From Cryobacterium sp. SO2 (lineage in GTDB: Bacteria > Actinomycetota > Actinomycetes > Actinomycetales > Microbacteriaceae), in assembly GCF_026151165.2 (NCBI RefSeq), contig NZ_CP117849.1, positions 2,790,001 through 2,854,000 on the forward strand: a DNA stretch of 64,000 bases, in the 5' to 3' direction. The notes below the pieces were generated by a model. The model searched no databases. It saw nothing but the letters and a program-made list of their open reading frames with translations, and was not told the origin of the DNA. Both the position numbers and the translations under genes were made by a program. Every line of letters starts with the position of its first letter. Position 1 is the first letter of the stretch. Shown here one piece after another: positions 31,974 to 40,484 of this stretch.

Positions 31974-32825
31974 CTAGATCTCTTCGGTCGGGTGGAACCA
32001 CGGCGGGTACACGGCGACCTTGGGCTTGTGGCTCAGGGTGGCGAGGATCGGCTTGACCGCGTCCCGCACCCTGTCGTTGGCGACGCCGATGAGGGTGATC
32101 AGGCCGAACGGGACCTCGCCGGGCACGAGCAGCTCGGCCTTGAGGATCGTGTCGGAGTCGAGGTCGGCGCGGAGGGTGCGTAGCAGGCGGTCGGCCGAGT
32201 CGGTCGTGGAGCCGAAGCGGGTGCTGGCGAAGGCTGCGTCGCCGTCGGTGACAGCGAACGGGGTCTCGGCGTCGTCGGCGGCGTCGAGCACCTTCTTGAC
32301 CGTCGAGACCAGGATCACGAAGTCGAACGCCGCGGCGTCGTGGGCGTCGTCGGACAGGCGCGGGTCGAGGGACTGGGCGCGGATGTTCTCCCAGACCAGT
32401 GCGTTCGGCGAGAGGAAGAACGGCACGTGGTCGGCGACAGCGAGGCTGTCGGGGCCGGAGACGCGCGCGTCGCGGCGGGCATCACGGTTCGCGGGCGAGG
32501 AGATGTCGACGACCGGACGGGTTTCCCAGTCTTCGCTGCTGTCGGCCAGCAGCCGGCCGGTGGCGAGAATGCCGGGCAGGTTGCGGATGTGGGTGAGGTG
32601 GTAGATGCGCTGTTCGCCGACATTGTCGTCGTGGCGCTTGGTCTTGGCGGTGCCGGTGGTGATCGGCGCGGCGATGGTGCGCAGGGCGGTGGGAGCCTCA
32701 GGGGTGCGCGCGCGGCTGGCGCGCGGGGCTCGCACGGCGGGTACGGTCGATGCGACGGGGGCGGCGGGTGGGAAACACAGGGCGCAGAGCTCCCCGTCCA
32801 GTCCGTGGATGCATTCCTCGTTCAC
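31974..32825 (-). CDS. DarT-like ADP-ribosyltransferase (DUF4433) with N-terminal Cys motif
   Basis: A 283-aa protein. Residues ~72-270 fit DarT, which transfers ADP-ribose from NAD to thymidine in single-stranded DNA: RIYHLTHIRNLPGIL (NAD-binding His), then an Arg-rich stretch with ANRDARRDARV, ADHVPFFLSPNALVW, and ILKAELLVPGEVP, whose Glu231 sits where DarT has its catalytic glutamate. The head CIHGLDGELCALC looks like a small zinc knuckle, followed by a 50-residue disordered linker. GTG 32825 has GAAGGG upstream. No DarG macrodomain partner is next to it. The call is by motif only; activity is unproven. Confidence 0.75.
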   Translation of the reverse strand: MNEECIHGLDGELCALCFPPAAPVASTVPAVRAPRASRARTPEAPTALRTIAAPITTGTAKTKRHDDNVGEQRIYHLTHIRNLPGILATGRLLADSSEDWETRPVVDISSPANRDARRDARVSGPDSLAVADHVPFFLSPNALVWENIRAQSLDPRLSDDAHDAAAFDFVILVSTVKKVLDAADDAETPFAVTDGDAAFASTRFGSTTDSADRLLRTLRADLDSDTILKAELLVPGEVPFGLITLIGVANDRVRDAVKPILATLSHKPKVAVYPPWFHPTEEI

Positions 32826-33063
32826 AACTCAACCCTTCGTGTGCGCAGGCTCGCTGCGCGCCGGATTCGACGGGAGTGTGCCTACCTATCTAAGTTACGG
32901 TCATTTCGCGGGCCCCGGTGACAGAACCGGGACAATCCGGGGCTGAACAGGTGACAATCCGGACCCAATCGGGCATCCGGGGCGCTCCCCTGGCGTGTCC
33001 CGCGTCGCGCCGGCACCGAGTGAAGGCCTTGGTCGATGTGGCCGAACGGCGTATTTTGCCTGC

Positions 33064-33522
33064 ATGGGAGCGAACGTCAGATTGTTCTGGGTCCTCGCCG
33101 GGTTCTTCCTGGTGGCCGATGTTGCCTACACGGTCTGGAATCTGATCGTCTATGCCCAGCACGTGAACAATCCCGGCGCATCGACCCAGACCCTCCCGCC
33201 CGTGGACTGGGTGGGCACGGTCGTTCTCGGGCTCACCTTCGTGCTGGCGGCGTTCATAGCCTTCTACCTCGGCCGAGTGCACAAAGCCCAGGGCGGTGAG
33301 CTGCCCCAGGACAACGTGAACGGCAATATCGACGACGACGACCCGGAGCTCGGCTTCTACAGCCCGTTCAGCTGGTGGCCGATCCTCGTCGCCGCCTCCC
33401 TCGCCCTCGTCTTCCTCGGGCTCGCGGTGGGTGTCTGGATCTCCATCATCGGCGTGGGCGTGGGCCTGATCGCCCTGGTCGGCTGGACCTACGAGTACTA
33501 CCGGGGCTTCTTCGCCCGCTGA
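33064..33522 (+). CDS. ctaF: Cytochrome c oxidase subunit 4, actinobacterial type
   Basis: A 152-aa membrane protein of the aa3-type oxidase, respiratory chain. There are four helices (about residues 5-27, 42-65, 99-121 and 123-143). VRLFWVLAGFFLVADVAYTV, DPELGFYSPFSWWPILVAA and the ending GWTYEYYRGFFAR match actinobacterial CtaF. It stands alone here; the usual neighbours ctaC and ctaD are not in the window. ATG 33064 is preferred because TATTTT (33052-33057) ends 6 nt upstream. Confidence 0.85.
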   Translation: MGANVRLFWVLAGFFLVADVAYTVWNLIVYAQHVNNPGASTQTLPPVDWVGTVVLGLTFVLAAFIAFYLGRVHKAQGGELPQDNVNGNIDDDDPELGFYSPFSWWPILVAASLALVFLGLAVGVWISIIGVGVGLIALVGWTYEYYRGFFAR

Positions 33523-33546
33523 GCGTCACCACCCCGGCCGGGGCCG

Positions 33547-34050
33547 CTACTCCATCGAGAAGTCGGCGAAGTCGAAGCCGGGTGACACCAGGCAGCTCAC
33601 CAGGGCGTCCTCGTCGCTCGGCAGGGTGCGCTGCCAGACGTTCGCGCCGATGATCACCTGGCTGCGCTCCCCGCGCAGCAGCCGCCCGCCGACGACCGGG
33701 CTGACCTCGGCATCCGGCTCGTCGCCGACCCCGCCCAGCTCCAACTGCACGGTGCCCTGCCCGTTCCAGATCCAGATCTCGCTGGACGACACCCGGTGCC
33801 AGGCCGAGAATTCGCCGGCCGGCAGCAGGAAGTGAATGAGGGTGGCCGCGGGACGCACGCGCTCGCTGCCGTCGGCATCCGTGAGCGTCACCGGCACCGG
33901 TGAGGTCCAGGTGCGCCGGTACCAGCCGCCCTCCGGATGCGGTTCGAGGCCGAGCTCGATCGCCAGCGCCGGGCGCTCCAGGCGTTCGATGAACTCGCCG
34001 GATGCCGTGCGGCGGGTCGCGAGTCGGCTGTCTAGATCGTGCGTTGCCAT
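33547..34050 (-). CDS. DUF985 cupin protein, last gene of the ECF/AhcY-like operon
   Basis: A 167-aa single-domain cupin. LGLEPHPEGGWYRRTW is the DUF985 opening. LIHFLLPAGEFSAWHRVSSS and EIWIWNGQG form the first cupin motif with candidate metal ligands His and Glu, and VSPGFDFADFSM is the end motif. The reaction is unknown for the family; sugar-epimerase-like folds are related. The start lies inside the end of the amidohydrolase gene (19-bp overlap), so it is translated with it and may act on a product of the same pathway. Confidence 0.85.
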   Translation of the reverse strand: MATHDLDSRLATRRTASGEFIERLERPALAIELGLEPHPEGGWYRRTWTSPVPVTLTDADGSERVRPAATLIHFLLPAGEFSAWHRVSSSEIWIWNGQGTVQLELGGVGDEPDAEVSPVVGGRLLRGERSQVIIGANVWQRTLPSDEDALVSCLVSPGFDFADFSME

Positions 34051-35366
34051 CGAATGTCTCCCGAGATGATTGTGGCCAGGTTGTGTCCGTCGCCCGCTTC
34101 GACGAGAGCGGCGACGACGTCGTGAGCGGTGGGCGCGAGGGTGTCGAGCACCGCGAAGTCGGCGAGGGCGCCGACGTCGAGGCTGCCGATTCTATGGTCG
34201 CCGGTCTCCATGCCCATTGCCACGGCGCCGCCGAGCGTGGCCGCGTGCAGCAGCCGAGCGTGCAGATCGGTCTCGGCGTAGCCCTGAGCGCGGGCGAGCG
34301 CATAGAGGGCGGCGACGTCGCCCATCAGGTCCAGCGACGGAGTGGACGACAGCGAATCGGTGCCCACCGCGATGCGGTTGCCCTCGCGCAGATAGGCGGC
34401 AACGGGGGCCTCGTCGAGGCCGATCACCGCGTTCGAGCGGGGGCACAGCGCCACGGCCGTGTGGGTGCGGCGCAGGATGGCGCGGTCCTCCGCATCCGCG
34501 TAGATACCGTGCGCGATGTGGCAGTCGGGGCCGAGCGCCCCGATGGATTCGGCGTAAGCGACCGGGCGGCGCTGGGTGCCGCCGGCCCTGAGCACGGCGA
34601 ACTCGCTGTAGCCCCAGTTGCGCCACTGGTCGGCCAGCTGGCCAGTGCCGCTGAGGGTGTATTCGGCCTCCCAGGCCGATTCGGCCAGATGCATGTGGCG
34701 GCGCACGCCGAGCTCTTCCGACAGGGTGGACAGGTCGCGGATGACCTCGGTGTCGAGTGAGTACGGGGCGTGCGGCGACAGGCCGAGGAAGTCGTGCGGG
34801 GCGGTGCCGAGCCGGGCGATGGTCTCGCTGCGGCCGCGGCTCATCCACTCGTCGGTGAGCCAGCTCATCAGCTCCCAGTAGGCGATGCCGTGCATCTGGC
34901 CGTGTTTGAGCACCTCGAACGCCTCGGTGTCGGTGACGATGTCGCTGATGGCCGTCGTGCCGGCGGCGAGGGCGATGGCCAGGCCGTCCGCGGCCGACGC
35001 TCCCCAGTCGTGCGGCTCTTCGTAGACCACCTGGAAGGCACGTGACCAGTCCTCGAAACCGGCGTAGACGCCCTGGCCGACGTCGGCCATGCAGGTGTAC
35101 TGCAGGTGCGAGTGCGCGTTGACGTGGCCGGGCATGAGCACACCCTCCCAGGCATGCTCCCCGAACTCGGTGCCGTTGCGGCGCAGGTCGCCGAGCAGCT
35201 CGGTGGCGGTTCCGACGGCGCTGATGCGCCCGTCGGTCACGAGCACGGCACCGTCGCGGATGGGTTCGCGGCTGACCGGCACCAGCCAGGGGGCTGTATG
35301 GAGTTGCGGGCGGGTGTCGGCGCGGATGCCGGTGGCCGGGAGGCCGCGGTCGTTCAGAAGATCCAT
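34032..35366 (-). CDS. Amidohydrolase-family deaminase (nucleoside/SAH-deaminase-like)
   Basis: A 444-aa metal-dependent hydrolase of the COG0402 group (guanine, cytosine, atrazine and S-adenosylhomocysteine/MTA deaminases). Metal ligands: HVNAHSHLQ (His85, His87), a third histidine in CHIAHGI, and the Asp in IAVGTDSLSS. The HMHLAESAWE loop supplies the proton-shuttling His-x-x-Glu. Start and stop overlap both neighbours (13 bp with EcfT, 19 bp with the cupin gene). With a SAH-hydrolase paralog and an ECF importer in the operon, deamination of an adenine nucleoside or its thioether is the best inference. Confidence 0.85.
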   Translation of the reverse strand: MDLLNDRGLPATGIRADTRPQLHTAPWLVPVSREPIRDGAVLVTDGRISAVGTATELLGDLRRNGTEFGEHAWEGVLMPGHVNAHSHLQYTCMADVGQGVYAGFEDWSRAFQVVYEEPHDWGASAADGLAIALAAGTTAISDIVTDTEAFEVLKHGQMHGIAYWELMSWLTDEWMSRGRSETIARLGTAPHDFLGLSPHAPYSLDTEVIRDLSTLSEELGVRRHMHLAESAWEAEYTLSGTGQLADQWRNWGYSEFAVLRAGGTQRRPVAYAESIGALGPDCHIAHGIYADAEDRAILRRTHTAVALCPRSNAVIGLDEAPVAAYLREGNRIAVGTDSLSSTPSLDLMGDVAALYALARAQGYAETDLHARLLHAATLGGAVAMGMETGDHRIGSLDVGALADFAVLDTLAPTAHDVVAALVEAGDGHNLATIISGDIRWQRTI

Positions 35367-36178
35367 AGTTCGGGCATCCGTCCGGTGAGGCTGGCGATCG
35401 TGGCGAGCAGGGCGAGGGCGAGGAAGAACCCCACCACGAGGTAGTCGACAGTGCCGAAGCGCAGCTGCCGCAGCCAGGTGCGTTTCTGGGTGCCGAAGCC
35501 GCGCAGGTCGAGGGCGTCGACGACGTCTTCGGCGTCGATGAACGAGTTGACGGTGACCGGCACCATCAGCGGCCGCAGCTGCAGCACCCGCCGGATGGGG
35601 TTGTGAGTGGGCGGCGGTTCGTAGCCGCGCAGCCGCTGCGCGGCGATGGTCTCGGCCAGGCTCGCCGAGGTGGACGGCAGGAACTTGAAGGTGAGGTCGA
35701 TGCCGTAGGCGAACCGGCTGGGCATGCCGAGCCTGGCGAACGCCACGGCCAGGTCGCCGGGACGGATCGAGAAGGCCAGCGGAAAACCGGTGGCGGCGAT
35801 CGCGAGGAACCGCAGGGTGAGGTTGGCGGCGTAGGAGACGCTGCCGGTGGTGACGTCGACCCCGATGAGCGGGATCGTGAACAGGGTGGCGCTCTCGGTG
35901 GAGGTGCCGGACGCCTGCGCGCCGACGATGATGCCGTTGATCCCGGCCATGATCAGCACGAACACGAGCACGAACGTCCAGTTGGAGCGCACCTCGCGGA
36001 ACGGGATGCGAGCGCTGGCGTAGTAGGCGAACGCTATGACCACGAGCACCGCCATCACCCGCAGGTCGGAGACCTGCGCGGCGACGATGACGGAGAACAC
36101 CGGTACGCCGATGAGCACGCGGGGGTCCCGCCGGCCGAGGAAGGATCGGCCGGCGAGATACCGCGGGGAGACCTCCAC
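35354..36178 (-). CDS. ecfT: ECF transporter transmembrane subunit EcfT
   Basis: A 274-aa membrane scaffold that couples ATPases to the substrate-binding S component. About six hydrophobic segments are visible. The coupling region contains FLPSTSASLAETIAAQRLRG, the Ala-Arg-Gly-type motif contacting the ATPases, and ALDLRGFGTQKRTW, the second such motif. GTG 36178 shares one base with the EcfS stop (TAGTG), so translation is coupled. Much longer readings of this frame run antisense-like through the ATPase and AhcY-like genes and are not real. Confidence 0.88.
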   Translation of the reverse strand: MEVSPRYLAGRSFLGRRDPRVLIGVPVFSVIVAAQVSDLRVMAVLVVIAFAYYASARIPFREVRSNWTFVLVFVLIMAGINGIIVGAQASGTSTESATLFTIPLIGVDVTTGSVSYAANLTLRFLAIAATGFPLAFSIRPGDLAVAFARLGMPSRFAYGIDLTFKFLPSTSASLAETIAAQRLRGYEPPPTHNPIRRVLQLRPLMVPVTVNSFIDAEDVVDALDLRGFGTQKRTWLRQLRFGTVDYLVVGFFLALALLATIASLTGRMPELWIF

Positions 36179-36753
36179 TAGCGCCCTGCGAGGTTCTGCA
36201 GGGGCTTCCAGGCCTGGTCGAGCACCGGGGCGATGATGACGGCGGCGATGGAGGTGGAGATGATGGCCGGGATGTACGCGCCGAAGAACCAGTACTCGAA
36301 GGTGTTGCCGAGCAGCAGGTCGGTGGCGGTGAAGAGCAGGCCGACGACCACGGCGACGAGGGCGATGAGGGCCACGCGCAGGATCTGGGCGCCGGTCTTC
36401 TTCGGTTCGGGCGTGTAGAACGCGATCAGGCCGGCGACGAGGCCGATGAAGCCGTTCGCGAGGCTCCAGTTCCAGTAGGTGAGGAAGCCGAAGCCCTGGA
36501 TCTGGTCGACGAGGGCGTTGCCGACGGCGCCGGTGAAGAAGCCGGCGATCGGTCCGAACCGGGCGCCGACGAACGGGATGATCGCGATGGCCGGGCGGAT
36601 GGCGACGTTGGCGGTGCCGGGGATGATGAAGCTGAAGACGCCCAGCGCGCCGTAGAGGGCGGCGCCGATGGCGCCGAAGACGATGGTGCGGGAGGTGACG
36701 GCGAAGGGGGCGCGTCGGGCCTTGGGGGTGGTGGTGGCGGTGGCGGTGCTCAT
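36178..36753 (-). CDS. ECF transporter substrate-binding (S) component
   Basis: A 191-aa membrane protein with six hydrophobic segments. The features that place it are TIVFGAIGAALYGALGVFSF, NVAIRPAIAIIPFVGARFGP and FFTGAVGNALVDQIQGFGFL. They match ECF S components with a G-N-x-L-x-D motif, but I cannot assign it to a vitamin-specific family. It decides the specificity of the transporter. ATG 36753 has AAAGGA upstream, after a 132-bp gap with G-rich short repeats behind the ATPase gene. From the operon a nucleoside-like ligand is inferred. Confidence 0.85.
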   Translation of the reverse strand: MSTATATTTPKARRAPFAVTSRTIVFGAIGAALYGALGVFSFIIPGTANVAIRPAIAIIPFVGARFGPIAGFFTGAVGNALVDQIQGFGFLTYWNWSLANGFIGLVAGLIAFYTPEPKKTGAQILRVALIALVAVVVGLLFTATDLLLGNTFEYWFFGAYIPAIISTSIAAVIIAPVLDQAWKPLQNLAGR

Positions 36754-36885
36754 GGGGTGATTCCTTTCGGTCGGGGCAGGGCGGGTGGGAGCGGACTGCG
36801 AATGCGGCTGAACGGATGGTGCGGGTGAGGCGGGCGGTGCGGATGACGCAGGCGGTGCGGGCGGTGCGGATGCTGGGTGGTGCGG

Positions 36886-38553
36886 TCAGGAAGCGGGGGC
36901 GGGAACGGGTGGGGCGCCGGCGACCTGGCGGGCCAGGTCCCAGGCGCGGGGCATTCGGCCGGTGCGGGGGCCGTGTTCGCGGGCGGCGCGCACATAGTCG
37001 GTCTCGCGCAGCACGCCTGCAGTCGCACCGACGGTGGTGGCGTGCCAGAGGCCGGTGTGGTGCACGATCGCGGCCGGGGTGTCGTCGGCCACGATGCATC
37101 CGTCGCTCACCACGATCACCCGGTCGGCCCTGGACAGGGCCATGTCGATGTCGTGCGTGATGAAGTAGATGCTGTCGATGCCCGGCAGGTCCCAGATGGC
37201 GTCGAGGAAGTGGGTGGCGCTGCGTTCGTCCTGGCCGGCAGTGGGTTCGTCGAGGATGAGGGTGCGCGGCTGCAGGGTGAGAGCGAGCGCCACCGCGAGC
37301 CGGCGTTGCTGGCCGAAGGAGAGGGTGCGGGGCGGCCGGGCCAGGATGTCGGGCTCCTCGTGCAGCAGCACGGCCTCGAGTGCGATGCGCGAGATCTCGG
37401 CGATCTCGGCCTCGCTGCGGCCGAGGTTCTTGGGGCCGAACGCGAGCTCGGCGGACACGGTGTCGCTGAACAGCGCCTGCGCGGGGTTCTGGAAGAGGTA
37501 GCCGCAGATGCCGACGAGTTCCTTGGCGCCCAGGGTCTCGACCGGCACGTTCTCGAGCAGAACCTGGCCGGCCAGCGGGTCGACGAGCCCGACGGCGGCG
37601 CGCAGCAGGGTGGATTTGCCCGCACCGTTGTGGCCGAGGATGGCGACCCGCTCCCCCGCGTGCAGCCGGGTGGTGACGGCCGAGAGGATGGTGGTGCTGC
37701 CGTAGCCGAGGTGCGCGTCGACGAATTCGAGCCGCGCGGCGCCGGCGGTGGCGCAGTCGGGTTCGGCGAGCACAGGCTGCCCGTCCGGCTCGCTGCGGTG
37801 CCGGTCCACGAGGGTGCGGAACGGCAGCTTCACGGCTTGGGGCGAGGCGACGGCGAGGAACCCGGCCAGGTCGCCGCTGTACAGGGTGGCGCCCTCGTCG
37901 AGGTAGAGCACCCGGTCGGGGGCCAGTTCCACGATCTCGTCCACCCGGTGCTCCACGATCAGCGCCGCACCGCCGCCGCGCACGTACTCCCGCACGGCGC
38001 CGAGCAGCCGGTGCGAGGCATCCGGGTCGAGGTTGGCGAGGGGTTCGTCCACGATGATGAGCGCGGGCTCGAGGATGAGGATGCCGGCGAACGCGACGAG
38101 CTGCAGCTGGCCGCCGGAGAGCTCGTGCGGGGCGGTCTCGAGCAGGTTCTCTATGCCCAGCCGGCGGGCCACGGCGTGGGCGCGGCTGAGGATCTCGGCG
38201 GGACGCACGCCGCGGTTCTCCAGGCCGAAGGCAAGCTCGGCGAGCACCGAGTGACCCACGACCTGCTTGGCAGGGTTCTGCAGCAGGGTGCCGACGGTTT
38301 CGGAGATGGTGCGCAGGGTGAATTCGGCGCTGTCCTGCCCGTTCACCTGGATGCTGCCACTCACCTCGGCGCGGTAGGAGCGCGGCACGAGGCCGTTGAC
38401 CACGCGCAGGAGGGTGCTCTTGCCGCAGCCGGACGGACCGGCGACGAGCACGATCTCGCCGGGCTCGATGCTCAGGCTGGCGTCGATGAGGGCGGGCCTG
38501 GACGCGGAGCGGTAAGTGACCGACACGCGGTTCAGTTCGACGAGGGCGCTCAC
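36886..38553 (-). CDS. ECF transporter ATPase, fused EcfA1-EcfA2
   Basis: A 555-aa protein with two ABC cassettes in one chain. Cassette 1 has Walker A GPSGCGKSTLL, signature LSGGQLQL and Walker B LIIVDEPLANLD. Cassette 2 has GHNGAGKSTLL, a variant signature LSFGQQRRLAVALAL and LILDEPTAGQD. The two halves energise import through EcfT and the S component. GTG 38553 overlaps the AhcY-like stop by 4 bp (GTGA) and has GGAG upstream. The variant signature of half 2 may make one ATP site weaker. Confidence 0.9.
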   Translation of the reverse strand: MSALVELNRVSVTYRSASRPALIDASLSIEPGEIVLVAGPSGCGKSTLLRVVNGLVPRSYRAEVSGSIQVNGQDSAEFTLRTISETVGTLLQNPAKQVVGHSVLAELAFGLENRGVRPAEILSRAHAVARRLGIENLLETAPHELSGGQLQLVAFAGILILEPALIIVDEPLANLDPDASHRLLGAVREYVRGGGAALIVEHRVDEIVELAPDRVLYLDEGATLYSGDLAGFLAVASPQAVKLPFRTLVDRHRSEPDGQPVLAEPDCATAGAARLEFVDAHLGYGSTTILSAVTTRLHAGERVAILGHNGAGKSTLLRAAVGLVDPLAGQVLLENVPVETLGAKELVGICGYLFQNPAQALFSDTVSAELAFGPKNLGRSEAEIAEISRIALEAVLLHEEPDILARPPRTLSFGQQRRLAVALALTLQPRTLILDEPTAGQDERSATHFLDAIWDLPGIDSIYFITHDIDMALSRADRVIVVSDGCIVADDTPAAIVHHTGLWHATTVGATAGVLRETDYVRAAREHGPRTGRMPRAWDLARQVAGAPPVPAPAS

Positions 38554-39845
38554 GAGGGATTCTCCGCGGATTCTGCGGGCCCGGCCGTGTAGGCCGTGCT
38601 GGTGCCGCGCCATCCGCCCAGGAAGTCTTGCTGGGCCGCGCTGGGCACGTCGAGCCTGGCGCCCAGGGCAGCGAGCTTGGCGCGGGCGACCCTGTCGTCG
38701 ACGCTGGCCGGCAGCAGGTGCACGGCGTTGGCCAGGCCGGCGCCGTGGGTGAGCAGGTATTCGATGGCGCCGGCCTGCACGCCGAAGGAGAGGTCCATGA
38801 TTTCGATCGGATTGCCCTCGCCGGCCGTGCAGTTGATGCAGCCGCCGTCGTCGAGGATGCGGATGCTGCGGCCGTTCGGCAGCGCAAACCGCTCAACGAG
38901 GTGGCCGGCCGGGTGCCGGGTGGCGCCGGCGGCGAGCACCGCGTCGATGGCGATCTCCTGGCCGACACCGCCGGAGACGGCCACGGCGGCGCCTTCCGGC
39001 AGGGCGAGCAGGTGTTCGACGTCGATGGTGTGCGCGATGCCGGTGGCCGAGATCAGCAGGTCGGCGCTGCGGGCGGCGCGGGCGAGGGTGTCGACGCGGA
39101 AGCCGGCAAAGGTGGCCTCGAGGGCCTTCACGGGGTCGACCTCGGCGATGGTGACCCGTCCGCCGAGCGCGGCGACCTCGCGGGCGACGCCGCGGCCCAC
39201 GTAGCCGTAGCCGGCGATCACCACGTTGCGGCCGGCGAGCGGGGTGCCGAGCAGGTCGAGCATGGTGAGTACCGTGGACTGCCCGGTGCCGTAGCCGTTG
39301 TCGAACAGGGTTTTGCAGAGGGCGTCGTTGGCGGCGAGCACCGGGATGCGCAGCGCCCCGGCGGCCTCCATCACTCGCAACGGACGCAGCCCGCTGGTGG
39401 TCTCTTCGGTGGCGCCGATCATCTGCTCGAGCACCCCGGGCCGGTCGGTGTGGGCCAGCCGGGTGATGCTCGAGCCGTCGTCGACGAGGATGTCGGGCCG
39501 CTGGTCGAGCAGCTCGAGGGCGAAGGCGTGGTCCATAGCGGGGGTGGCGTCGCTGCGCGAGAAAACGGTGACGCCGGCGCGCTCGAGGGCGGCGGCGGTG
39601 TCGTCGCGGGTGCTCGAGGCGTGGCACATCACCGAGACGTCGGCGCCGGCCTTGGCCAGCTCGAGGGCCAGGTTGGCGGTCTTGGGTTCGAGCACGAGCA
39701 CCAGGGCGATGCTGGTGCCGCGCAGCAGGCCGCTGTCGGCGAGCTGCCCGCAGAGGCTCTGGGTGACGGGCATGAACCGGGCGGCCCAGTCGATCTTGTC
39801 CTGGCCTTCGCGCCAGAGACCGGGGTCGAGGATGCGGCCGGTCAT
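38550..39845 (-). CDS. Divergent S-adenosylhomocysteine hydrolase paralog
   Basis: A 431-aa cytoplasmic protein with the AhcY fold and NAD site VVIAGYGYVGRGVAREVAAL (residues 208-227). Kept from canonical AhcY: DDG at 122-124, GATEETTSG (Glu148/149), NDALCKTLFDN (Lys178, Asp182). Changed: the His-Met-Thr after strand 1 is replaced (LVLEPKTANLA), the GHFD loop is SGGVGQEI, and the adenine-contacting GHP is GNP (Asn345). Its operon links it to an ECF importer and a deaminase. It probably acts on a related nucleoside thioether, such as a deaminated one, rather than being the housekeeping enzyme; this is inference. Overlaps both neighbours by 4 bp. Confidence 0.8.
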   Translation of the reverse strand: MTGRILDPGLWREGQDKIDWAARFMPVTQSLCGQLADSGLLRGTSIALVLVLEPKTANLALELAKAGADVSVMCHASSTRDDTAAALERAGVTVFSRSDATPAMDHAFALELLDQRPDILVDDGSSITRLAHTDRPGVLEQMIGATEETTSGLRPLRVMEAAGALRIPVLAANDALCKTLFDNGYGTGQSTVLTMLDLLGTPLAGRNVVIAGYGYVGRGVAREVAALGGRVTIAEVDPVKALEATFAGFRVDTLARAARSADLLISATGIAHTIDVEHLLALPEGAAVAVSGGVGQEIAIDAVLAAGATRHPAGHLVERFALPNGRSIRILDDGGCINCTAGEGNPIEIMDLSFGVQAGAIEYLLTHGAGLANAVHLLPASVDDRVARAKLAALGARLDVPSAAQQDFLGGWRGTSTAYTAGPAESAENPS

Positions 39846-40438
39846 GCGCGCGCCTCCCCGGCGTGGGCGTCTGCGGTGGTCTCCAGGTGGGCGACCGAGA
39901 TCACGAACACGTCGCGGTGCAGCGCGAACCCGCGGATCGCGTCACGGGCCGTGAGCGCGGGGTGGGCGGCGAACGCGGCGAGGTCGACGGCGGCGGGGCG
40001 GCCGGGCTCGGCGGCGTCGACGATGACCAGCGGATGCGCCGCGGCGGCGTCAGCTGCGCCGAGCGCGGCCGGGGTCAGCGGCGTCGGTTCCTCGCCGGTG
40101 GCGAACACCAGGTCGGTCTCGGCGGGGATGAGCAGGCCGGCCGGGCCCACCTGGTGCGTGTCGAGGCCACGGCGGGCGAAGGCGTAGAGAGCCGCGGCAT
40201 CCGTGCCGGACACGGCCACCCTGGCGCCCATGGTGCTCAACGCGTGGGCGAGCTCGTCGGCGAGCGGGCCGGCGCCGACGATCAGGACCCGGCTGCTCGC
40301 CACCAGGAGGTTGGTCTGGCTCGCGAAGCGGCGCACGGAAGCCTGGGCCCAGGCCGTGCGGGCCAGCTGGGTGTCGACCCCGGATCGGCCGAGCTCGTCG
40401 GAGGCCGGCGGTGCGGCTGCCGTCGTGGCGTCTGGCAT
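39842..40438 (-). CDS. Stand-alone Rossmann-domain protein, first gene of the operon
   Basis: A 198-aa protein. After a 30-residue Ala-rich head it shows SRVLIVGAGPLADELAHALS then GARVAVSGTD, a dinucleotide-binding motif like that of the neighbouring AhcY paralog, followed by a shortened alpha/beta core. The substrate-binding half of an AhcY-type enzyme is missing. It could be a regulatory or heterodimer subunit of the AhcY-like protein, or a decayed copy. ATG 40438 has GAGG upstream; its stop overlaps the next start (ATGA). It lies right behind the palindromic operator. Confidence 0.65.
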   Translation of the reverse strand: MPDATTAAAPPASDELGRSGVDTQLARTAWAQASVRRFASQTNLLVASSRVLIVGAGPLADELAHALSTMGARVAVSGTDAAALYAFARRGLDTHQVGPAGLLIPAETDLVFATGEEPTPLTPAALGAADAAAAHPLVIVDAAEPGRPAAVDLAAFAAHPALTARDAIRGFALHRDVFVISVAHLETTADAHAGEARA

Positions 40439-40464
40439 GATTTTCGACCTCGGTTCTGCGTTTA

Positions 40465-40478
40465 TCTAAGCGCTTAGA
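40465..40478. promoter_or_regulatory. LacI-type operator of the ECF/AhcY-like operon
   Basis: TCTAAGCGCTTAGA is a perfect 14-bp palindrome with the central CG typical of LacI-family sites. It starts 6 bp downstream of a TAGGGT box and 26 bp upstream of the first gene, so a bound repressor would block the start of transcription. Confidence 0.8.
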
Positions 40479-40484
40479 AGGGAA

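Noticed and set aside
22740..32825. Macro-like protein as DarG antitoxin of the DarT-like protein
   Set aside because: The two genes are 9 kb apart, on opposite strands, and the small protein lacks a convincing DarG macrodomain.
35354..38968. A single 1204-codon minus-strand frame covering EcfT and beyond
   Set aside because: Only its last ~274 codons encode EcfT. The rest is an Arg/Pro/Ala-rich out-of-frame reading of the EcfS, ATPase and AhcY-like genes.
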